Below, piece after piece: positions 14,538 to 20,436 of a DNA stretch of 30,414 bases. Source of the DNA: Mucilaginibacter sp. UBA5151 (GTDB lineage: Bacteria > Bacteroidota > Bacteroidia > Sphingobacteriales > Sphingobacteriaceae); the NCBI GenBank assembly GCA_002413785.1, contig DHXR01000065.1:1-30414 (forward strand). The letters run 5' to 3'. The notes beneath the pieces were generated by a model, which had not been told where the DNA came from, did no database searches, and was given only the letters and a program-made list of their open reading frames with translations. Every line of letters starts with the position of its first letter. Position 1 is the stretch's first letter. Made by a program: the position numbers and the translations under genes.

Positions 14538-16223
14538 CTATTTGGGTGGTATTACCTGGTTAATCACCCAGGCTATTAATATCACCAAAATACAACCTAT
14601 TGCGTTAAGCCATAAATAGGCAACCAGTTCATAATATCCGCAGATACAAATAAGTATTTCGGTAATAATAGCCGCAGCAAAAACAGCATTGCCCTTTATT
14701 TTTTTCAGGTAAAAGGCTACTACAAATACCCCTAATATTGTTCCGTAAATGTAGGAACCTAATTTATTCACATATTCTAACAGGTTGCCGACTTTGCTGG
14801 CATACAGGGCCATTATTACGCATACCACGCCCCAAAACATGGTCGCCAGTCGCGAAGCCATCAAATAATTTTTATCAGATGCGCCGGGATTAATGCTGCG
14901 TTTATAAATATCGACCACACTGGTAGAAGCCAGCGAGCTTAAAGCGCTTGCCGTTGAACCCATGGAGGCAAGGAAAATAATGGCGATAAGCAGGCCTATG
15001 AGCCCCCTGGGCAAATAGTGGGTAACGAAATTAAGGAACACATAATTGGTGTCATCCCCATTTGCCTTATTGTTATTCTGCTTCATTACCGCAATGGCTT
15101 CTTTGCGTATCGCTATTGAATTATTGTCGGCCATTTTTAAAGCCATTTGTGCCTGGCCAATTTTAGTTTGGTCCTTGCTGTCAAAGGCATTGATCAGGTC
15201 GTTGGCTTTATTTTTTCTGTTCTCAAATGCCGAAGAATATTGGTTTTCAAGCTTATTATATTGATTTGCATAAGCGCTTTGCTTTACCTGGTTTACTTCG
15301 TACTGGTTAAAGAACATTGGCGGGCGGTTAAACTGATAAAATGCAAACACCAGTACACCAATCAGCAAAATCATAAATTGCATGGGTATTTTAACCATCC
15401 CGTTCATAATGAGGCCCAGGCGGCTTTGACCAACCGAGCTGCCTGTTAAATACCGGCCAACCTGGCTTTGGTCGGTGCCAAAATAAGAGAGCTGTAAAAA
15501 GAAACCGCCGATCACCCCGCTCCAGATGTTATAGCGGTTATTGGGGTCAAATTTCCAGTCGATTACATTCATTTTGCCTAATTTGCCTGCCAGCTTGATA
15601 GCATGGGTAAATCCTACTCCGTTAGGAAGCAGGCTAACTACCATTATTCCGGCAAAAAACATCCCCGAAAAAATAATGCTCATTTGCAGCAGTTGCGTAT
15701 AGGATACGGCTTTTGTTCCGCCGTAAACCGTATAAAATATAACCAGGCCGCCAATAAACAAGGTGGTATAAACCGTGTTGATGCCGAGTATGGTAGATAA
15801 TATAATGGATGGCGCGTAAATAGTGATGCCGGTAGAAAGGCCGCGCTGTACCAGAAATAAAAAGGCAGTCAGCGCCCTTGTTTTAAGGTCGAACCGTTGC
15901 TCCAGGAACTCGTAGGCTGTATAAACTTTGAGCCGGTGGAATATGGGCACAAAGGTGACGCAAAGCACGATCATGGCCAGCGGCAGGCCCAGGTAAAATT
16001 GCACAAAGCGCATCCCGTCTGAATAAGCCTGACCCGGCGCCGATAAAAAGGTGATGGCGCTGGCCTGTGTGGCCATTACCGACAGGCCCACGTGGTACCA
16101 GGGTAATGAGCGTCCGCCCCGAAGGTACTGGTCGATGTTTTTATTGGAGCCGCTGTTCCAGACGCCGTAAAAAACGATGGTCAGTAGCGTAACGCCAAGA
16201 ACGGTCCAGTCAATTAAGCTCAT
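14538..16223 (-). CDS. Sodium:solute symporter (SSS family)
   Basis: A 561-residue inner-membrane transporter of the SSS (SLC5-like) family with about 13 hydrophobic helices. The N-terminal helix (MSLIDWTVLGVTLLTIVFYG), the ATQASAITFLSAPGQAYSDG segment of the unwound first core helix and the conserved FFLQLSYFGTDQSQVGRYL block are diagnostic. A long soluble, glutamine- and asparagine-rich helical loop (about residues 318-395) separates two halves; this is longer than in E. coli-type members. The substrate (sugar, sialic acid-like, nucleoside or other) cannot be told from sequence. The start ATG overlaps the stop of the 41-residue upstream gene as ATGA, so it is the last gene of a three-gene operon. 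Confidence 0.92.
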   Translation of the reverse strand: MSLIDWTVLGVTLLTIVFYGVWNSGSNKNIDQYLRGGRSLPWYHVGLSVMATQASAITFLSAPGQAYSDGMRFVQFYLGLPLAMIVLCVTFVPIFHRLKVYTAYEFLEQRFDLKTRALTAFLFLVQRGLSTGITIYAPSIILSTILGINTVYTTLFIGGLVIFYTVYGGTKAVSYTQLLQMSIIFSGMFFAGIMVVSLLPNGVGFTHAIKLAGKLGKMNVIDWKFDPNNRYNIWSGVIGGFFLQLSYFGTDQSQVGRYLTGSSVGQSRLGLIMNGMVKIPMQFMILLIGVLVFAFYQFNRPPMFFNQYEVNQVKQSAYANQYNKLENQYSSAFENRKNKANDLINAFDSKDQTKIGQAQMALKMADNNSIAIRKEAIAVMKQNNNKANGDDTNYVFLNFVTHYLPRGLIGLLIAIIFLASMGSTASALSSLASTSVVDIYKRSINPGASDKNYLMASRLATMFWGVVCVIMALYASKVGNLLEYVNKLGSYIYGTILGVFVVAFYLKKIKGNAVFAAAIITEILICICGYYELVAYLWLNAIGCILVILIAWVINQVIPPK

Positions 16224-16345
16224 TCAACTAAAAAGGTAATGAGCCAGAATACAAAAATCAAAAGAACCAGCCAGCCGATAACCACGGCATAAAACTGGTT
16301 CCAGCTACGTATAAATGAAGGCAGGTCAGGATCAGGCGTTTTCAC
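16220..16345 (-). CDS. 41-residue single-helix membrane peptide in the symporter operon
   Basis: A short gene found by reading the strand between its neighbours. GTG at 16345-16343 lies inside the end of the upstream frame and opens a 41-codon frame. It starts VKTPDPDLPSFIRSWNQFY, followed by a strong transmembrane helix (VVIGWLVLLIFVFWLITFLV), and stops at TGA 16222-16220, overlapping the symporter ATG. Overlap at both ends and the clean topology argue for a real gene. It may be a small accessory subunit of the symporter, like the small subunits known for some solute/sodium symporters; that function is inferred. Confidence 0.7.
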   Translation of the reverse strand: MKTPDPDLPSFIRSWNQFYAVVIGWLVLLIFVFWLITFLVE

Positions 16346-16523
16346 GGCCCCTGACAAAAACATTCAGGAAAAACCCTGCGAACATCAAGCCGAAAATGCC
16401 TAATACCGGGATCCATACTAAACTGCTTTCAAGAATTACGCCCACAAACATGCCGCATAATAATGCTGCAAGGTAATATACGTAAACGTAATTTTTTTCT
16501 TCTTTTGGGTGATGATGTGCCAT
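16332..16523 (-). CDS. 63-residue two-helix membrane protein, first gene of the symporter operon
   Basis: A small membrane protein with a His-rich start (MAHHHPKEEKNYVYVYY), a helix at about residues 17-33 and a second at about 35-55, ending FVRGRENA. I do not recognise a named family. It overlaps the next gene by 14 nt and has a perfect -7 element 20 nt upstream, so it starts the operon. It might help assemble or stabilise the symporter. No binding motif besides the N-terminal histidines is visible. Confidence 0.65.
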   Translation of the reverse strand: MAHHHPKEEKNYVYVYYLAALLCGMFVGVILESSLVWIPVLGIFGLMFAGFFLNVFVRGRENA

Positions 16524-16542
16524 GGTTAAAAATTATATGCTG

Positions 16543-16550
16543 CAAATATA
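16543..16550 (-). promoter_or_regulatory. -7 element TATATTTG of the symporter operon
   Basis: A perfect TAnnTTTG match on the minus strand, 20 nt upstream of the first start codon. No clear TTG lies at the -33 distance. Confidence 0.5.
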
Positions 16551-16614
16551 TTAATTTGAGTTTGGAACTGTGAACTATCAGGCGTTTAAAACAAATCGGC
16601 GTGGCTGCCCAATC

Positions 16615-16824
16615 TTATAAGGAATTGATAAAAGAACGTATGTTTTCAATGGGGCCTTCTATTCCTATTCCATTATGAGCATCGTTAATTGTTTTAACAG
16701 TTAAAGCATTGGGCGTTGCCGTTACTTCTGTTTTGATGGTTTTGATGTTATATTTTTCCAGTATTTCCCTAAAAACCTTTGCTTCGTTATCCGGTATTTC
16801 AATCGTTAAGGTTTCCATCGCCAT
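16615..16824 (-). CDS. Small hypothetical protein, possibly antitoxin-like
   Basis: A 69-residue protein (67 if the second Met at 16818 is used) beginning METLTIEIPDNEAKVFREIL and continuing with a strand-rich part (IKTIKTEVT) and a C-terminal GPIENIRSFINSL. The start resembles small Bacteroidota antitoxin-like proteins, but I cannot name a family. It has its own TATATTTG -7 element, 17 nt upstream. No toxin gene follows it: the 91 nt to the next start contain only short frames. It may be a solitary antitoxin. Confidence 0.5.
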   Translation of the reverse strand: MAMETLTIEIPDNEAKVFREILEKYNIKTIKTEVTATPNALTVKTINDAHNGIGIEGPIENIRSFINSL

Positions 16825-16840
16825 TTATTAATTTTATATA

Positions 16841-16848
16841 CAAATATA
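16841..16848 (-). promoter_or_regulatory. -7 element TATATTTG of the small hypothetical gene
   Basis: A perfect TAnnTTTG match on the minus strand, 17 nt before the ATG at 16824. The -33 TTG is not apparent. Confidence 0.45.
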
Positions 16849-16891
16849 GAGAATTACAGCACTATATTGATATTAGCGGTTAAAACAATTG

Positions 16892-16919
16892 TTGTCGATC
16901 AGAACATTTCTTATATTTG
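16892..16919 (+). promoter_or_regulatory. Full Bacteroidota promoter (TTG-N17-TATATTTG) of the PIN toxin-antitoxin operon
   Basis: TTG at 16892-16894 and TATATTTG at 16912-16919 are separated by exactly 17 bp, the best promoter in the window. The start of transcription would fall at about 16924-16926, on the first ATG, so the mRNA is either leaderless or translated from the Met codon at 16933. Confidence 0.7.
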
Positions 16920-16923
16920 AGTT

Positions 16924-17160
16924 ATGGACACCATGCAAATTGACATATTGGACCCCAAGGCGCGGAAGTTACTTAAAAACCTTGCTGAAATGAACCTTAT
17001 TTCTATCAGGAAACCATCGGGCGATGGGTTTTTAAGCCTGGTAAATAAAATAAGGGCAAAAGCAAAAAACAACCCGCCATCTTTGGATGAGATCACTAAA
17101 GAAGTAGAAATTGTAAGGGCGAAAAGATATGCGAAATCCCAAAAACAGGGTAATCATTGA
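16924..17160 (+). CDS. Antitoxin of a PIN-type toxin-antitoxin pair
   Basis: A 78-residue protein starting MDTMQIDILDPKARKLLKNL, a short beta-strand and helix typical of antitoxins that precede COG1569-type PIN toxins. Next come MNLISIRKPSGDGFLSLVNK and a basic helical tail (EIVRAKRYAKSQKQGNH) able to bind the toxin. The toxin start lies inside its last codons, an overlap of 32 nt. Because the promoter ends 5 nt before the first ATG, the in-frame ATG at 16933 is an alternative start. It would bind its own promoter with the toxin to autoregulate, as is usual for type II systems. Confidence 0.78.
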   Translation: MDTMQIDILDPKARKLLKNLAEMNLISIRKPSGDGFLSLVNKIRAKAKNNPPSLDEITKEVEIVRAKRYAKSQKQGNH

Positions 17161-17542
17161 CACGAACCTTTGGATTAGTTTTTTGCTGACAAAAGGTCTT
17201 TCAGCGTTGGATAAAATTATTGAAAGCAATAGGCTGACACTTATTTTTAGCCAGGAGTTAATTGACGAATTTGTTGAGGTTACGCAACGAAAAAAGTTCA
17301 GAAAGTATTTTGATTTAGATGATGTAGAAAACTTGCTGGTAAAAATCAAAAACAGGGCAATAATTATTACTGTAACTAGTATGGTTACGGAGTGCCAGGA
17401 TGTCAAGGACAATTTTTTATTAGCGCTCGCTGTCGATAGTAAAGCAACCCATTTAATCACCGGCGACAAAGATTTGCTTATACTTGAAAAATATGGCGAC
17501 ACAAAAATCGTTACCATAAATGAATATCTAACAGATATGTAA
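17129..17542 (+). CDS. PIN-domain ribonuclease toxin (COG1569/PIN_3 type)
   Basis: A 137-residue PIN-fold endoribonuclease. VIIDTNLWISFLL carries Asp11, QELIDEF carries Glu47, and QDVKDNFLLALAVDSKATHL, followed by ITGDKDLL, carries Asp94 and Asp113, which together form the acidic Mg2+-binding site. All acidic positions are kept, so the toxin looks active. It is translationally coupled to the upstream antitoxin by a 32-nt overlap. The RNA target is unknown. The gene converges with the deacetylase gene across 21 bp. Confidence 0.9.
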   Translation: MRNPKNRVIIDTNLWISFLLTKGLSALDKIIESNRLTLIFSQELIDEFVEVTQRKKFRKYFDLDDVENLLVKIKNRAIIITVTSMVTECQDVKDNFLLALAVDSKATHLITGDKDLLILEKYGDTKIVTINEYLTDM

Positions 17543-17563
17543 ATTTGCAGCCTGATTCAAACG

Positions 17564-20080
17564 CTACCTTTTCGGCTTACTCAATAAATTCACAAACAAA
17601 CGGTACGTCCCCGGCACCCCGGCAGGCAATTGCCTGAAAAATGCCAGTGAGGTATAAACGAACCTGCCTTTGCCATAATCACCAACTATAAGCGCGCCGT
17701 TATTGGGTGCTTCACCGGGATCGTTCATTTGTAACGGGGCTTTGTAATTGGCGTCAATATTGCTTACGAAATATAATCCGCGCTCCTGTATCCAGCCGTT
17801 AAAATCGTCCTCGCTTATTACATTAGGATAGTTTAACACCGGGTTTTGCTGGTCCAAAACAGTAACCTTTGCGTCCTCGTCGGTAACCCTGCGGTTAACT
17901 ACACTGAATGGATAGGGCCCTATTTGTTTTGTTGCAAGCCCGTTATTGTTGTTATATTGTATTACCAGGTTGCCGCCATTTTTTACATAATCAAGCAGTT
18001 TTGGCTGTTCCACAGCCAGGCGGGGGTTAACATTGTAAGCGCGAACCCCGGTTATGATCGCGTCATAACCGGAAAGGTCGCCGTGTAGTATCTCGTTTTC
18101 ATTAAGCGTGTGTACCTCATAGCCCACCTGTTTCAAAGCATCAGGCACAAGGTCGCCTGCGCCGGGGATATAGCCTATCTTTTTTCCGGCAATTTTCAGG
18201 TCAAGATCAATCAGTTTAGCTTCGGCGGGTGGGAACAAGGTTATGTTGGGAATATGTTCGTAATTGATATGCTGTATCCCCATGGAAAACTGTTTTCCGT
18301 TTATATCGACAACCGCTTCCAGTTTGGTGGTTTTAGGTTTATCATCTGCCGGACTAACCGTAAAACTTACAGACCATTCATCACCCTTGTTTTTTCCGGA
18401 AAAACTGATCTTATCGGGGCTAACCTTCCAGCCTGCCATTGGTTTTATGCTGATGCTCCCGCTGGCTTTCGTAAAGCTTTGTAATTTTATTTCGATATTT
18501 TGAGGTTGCGCTGAGCTAAACAAGTAATCTTTGCCGGCAATATTGGCTGTAACCGGCGGGGTGATTTCCACCGGCTGGTAAATCTCGCCCTTGGCAGGGT
18601 CAACGTATTTGTACACAAGTTTCCTGTCAAAAGCAATAAGATGCCCTTCGATCAAAAAGTCAAATTCTACAAGGGGTGCGTCAGGATTTTCGGGGTTGCC
18701 CACCTTGTCTTCATTGTTAATAGTATAAGTACCAATAGGATGTGGCGATTCCAGCCAATAGGGTTGCGATATTTTACCTGTCACGCAATCACTGCTAAGC
18801 GTTTGGAGCTCATTTGCCGGGACACCTTTGCCCGTACCTGTAAGCGGCAGCTCATAATGTGCTAAAGGGTCAATGAACAAACCTGCGGCATTACCTGCAT
18901 TATTCTCATGCTGTATTACCGTTAGCCCGGATAGCGAGATTTTCAACCCGTAGCGGCTGATCACCTGGGAACGAATATTCATCTGATCTCCTAATGCATA
19001 AGTTGGTTCGGCAGTATAGGCTTCAAACCACAATCCCGCGCAAGCGGCAATCAAATCGTCTAATTCCTTTGTTTTTTGCTTCCGCCAGTATTCATCCGGC
19101 ACTTTTTCAATCTTATCAAGTAAAGCAACTAATGCCTTTACGGATTTCTCCGGGTGGTCAATATCAAAATCTTTAGGGATCTTTTCCACTTCCGGTCCAA
19201 TGGCTTCACCTCCTTTTACGCGGTCCCATGTAGTATTCACGCCATCCATAAGTTCATTCTGCGGGGCATCGCCCAAAATGGTTTTAAAATATTCAAATGC
19301 TTCCCCGCGCTGTTTTGCCGAACCAAAGCCCTGCGTTTTATGATTTGAGCGGCTTTCGGCAGCCATTTCACCATAGCCTTTGCCTATTATCGGGTTGTAA
19401 ACGCCCACATCTATTTTAAATTGGTCGGGGCTGGTGGTATTAATGGTACCAAAACTAAAGGTGTTCCATAATAAACGTTTGGCCTGCCAGGTTTTTACAT
19501 ATTGTAATTGCTCCGGGAAACGGGTAGAATCTGCAGCAGCGGCAAATGCTTCTTTCGCCAGTATAGCCGAAGCCGTATGGTGACCGTGGCCGCCCTCGCC
19601 TGTAGTGGGGAAGCGGCATATAATAACATCCGGTCTGAACTTACGGATCACCCAAACCACATCACCCAAAACTTTTTCTTTGTCCCATATTTTTAAAGTT
19701 TCGCCCGGGCCCTTTGAAAAACCGAAATCGTTGGCGCGGGTAAAAAACTGTTCGGCGCCATCAACTTTCCGGGCCGCCAGCAATTCCTGGGTGCGGATCA
19801 GGCCCAATAGCTCGCCCTGCTCACTGCCTAATAAATTCTGACCGCCATCACCGCGGGTTATAGAAAGGTAGCCGGTGCGGTAATGTTTTTCCTGCGCCAG
19901 ATAGGCCAGCAGGCGTGTATTTTCATCATCCGGGTGCGCGGCAACATATAGCACGCTTCCTAAAACATCCAGTTTTTTTAAATTTTGCTCCATGCTTACC
20001 AGGTCGGCAGGCGGGGCAGTTTGGGCGAAGGCAAGTGGTGCAATAAATAAAAGCGCGGCAATAAGTTTTATACGGTTCAT
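17564..20080 (-). CDS. Secreted PIG-L (LmbE-like) family deacetylase with large C-terminal region
   Basis: A zinc-dependent N-deacetylase-like protein of 838 residues. The signal peptide is MNRIKLIAALLFIAPLAFAQ, cleaved near residue 20. The PIG-L domain (about 40-270) shows AAHPDDEN (His49, Asp51, Asp52) and GGHGHHTAS (His165-His168), the metal-binding and catalytic motifs. A beta-sandwich middle region follows. Near the end (about 650-780) is a ThuA/glutamine-amidotransferase-like fold with KKIGYIPGAGD, YDAIITGVRAYN and VKNGGNLVIQYNNNN. I set the start at 20080: the frame is open to 20170, but those codons are a heptad repeat, and a TATATTTG promoter ends 6 nt before this ATG. The substrate is likely an N-acetylated sugar, by family. 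No partner gene adjoins it. Confidence 0.9.
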   Translation of the reverse strand: MNRIKLIAALLFIAPLAFAQTAPPADLVSMEQNLKKLDVLGSVLYVAAHPDDENTRLLAYLAQEKHYRTGYLSITRGDGGQNLLGSEQGELLGLIRTQELLAARKVDGAEQFFTRANDFGFSKGPGETLKIWDKEKVLGDVVWVIRKFRPDVIICRFPTTGEGGHGHHTASAILAKEAFAAAADSTRFPEQLQYVKTWQAKRLLWNTFSFGTINTTSPDQFKIDVGVYNPIIGKGYGEMAAESRSNHKTQGFGSAKQRGEAFEYFKTILGDAPQNELMDGVNTTWDRVKGGEAIGPEVEKIPKDFDIDHPEKSVKALVALLDKIEKVPDEYWRKQKTKELDDLIAACAGLWFEAYTAEPTYALGDQMNIRSQVISRYGLKISLSGLTVIQHENNAGNAAGLFIDPLAHYELPLTGTGKGVPANELQTLSSDCVTGKISQPYWLESPHPIGTYTINNEDKVGNPENPDAPLVEFDFLIEGHLIAFDRKLVYKYVDPAKGEIYQPVEITPPVTANIAGKDYLFSSAQPQNIEIKLQSFTKASGSISIKPMAGWKVSPDKISFSGKNKGDEWSVSFTVSPADDKPKTTKLEAVVDINGKQFSMGIQHINYEHIPNITLFPPAEAKLIDLDLKIAGKKIGYIPGAGDLVPDALKQVGYEVHTLNENEILHGDLSGYDAIITGVRAYNVNPRLAVEQPKLLDYVKNGGNLVIQYNNNNGLATKQIGPYPFSVVNRRVTDEDAKVTVLDQQNPVLNYPNVISEDDFNGWIQERGLYFVSNIDANYKAPLQMNDPGEAPNNGALIVGDYGKGRFVYTSLAFFRQLPAGVPGTYRLFVNLLSKPKR

Positions 20081-20085
20081 GGTAA

Positions 20086-20093
20086 CAAATATA
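20086..20093 (-). promoter_or_regulatory. -7 element TATATTTG of the deacetylase gene
   Basis: A perfect TAnnTTTG match on the minus strand. Its position rules out use of the upstream in-frame Met at 20170 from this promoter and implies a very short leader. Confidence 0.5.
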
Positions 20094-20111
20094 TTGAAAG
20101 ATAAATAATAC

Positions 20112-20273
20112 GAATCAAGAGTCAAGATATTAGAGCCAAGAATCAAGAAAAAAAGCAGAAAGCTGTTCATTTACGGTAATGTGCTGAAATATTTGGTTAA
20201 AATATTTTCTGATGGGCGGATTTATACACTTACTAAGCTATTTTCTTGACTCTTGGTTCTTGACTCTTGATTC
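20112..20273. repeat. Inverted pair of 7-bp tandem arrays (GAATCAA / TTGACTC type)
   Basis: On the left (20112-20160) lie GAATCAA, GAGTCAA, GATATTA, GAGCCAA, GAATCAA and two degraded units, all in exact 7-bp steps. On the right (20243-20273) lie TTCTTGA, CTCTTGG, TTCTTGA and CTCTTGA, the reverse complement of the left array. About 80 bp of unique AT-rich DNA lie between. The outer parts match as inverted repeats over more than 20 bp. Confidence 0.9.
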
Positions 20274-20356
20274 GCATTAATAACAAATTTGCTGTCTAAA
20301 TTTCTCAAACTCATTTGGATACCGCTAAATATTTTAGGATTTTTGCATTTTGGAAC

Positions 20357-20436
20357 AGTTCACTGTTCATAGTCGATGGTTCATGGAAAAAAAGCCGCTG
20401 TCGCCTATGAACTATGAACTATGAACTATGAACTAA
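20357..20436. repeat. Inverted pair of 7-bp tandem arrays ending at the uvrA start codon
   Basis: On the left (20357-20384) lie AGTTCAC, TGTTCAT, AGTCGAT and GGTTCAT. On the right (20404-20436) lie CCTATGA, three perfect ACTATGA units and ACTAA, the reverse complement of the left words. A 19-nt A/GC-rich spacer separates them. The last unit touches the ATG at 20437, so the array forms the uvrA leader and the hairpin would include the ribosome-binding region. Confidence 0.9.

Noticed and set aside
20081..20170. Extended N-terminus of the deacetylase
   Set aside because: The extra codons are a heptad repeat and precede a promoter and a normal signal peptide beginning at 20080.
20112..20436. 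CRISPR array
   Set aside because: Units are 7 bp without spacers, and no cas genes are present.
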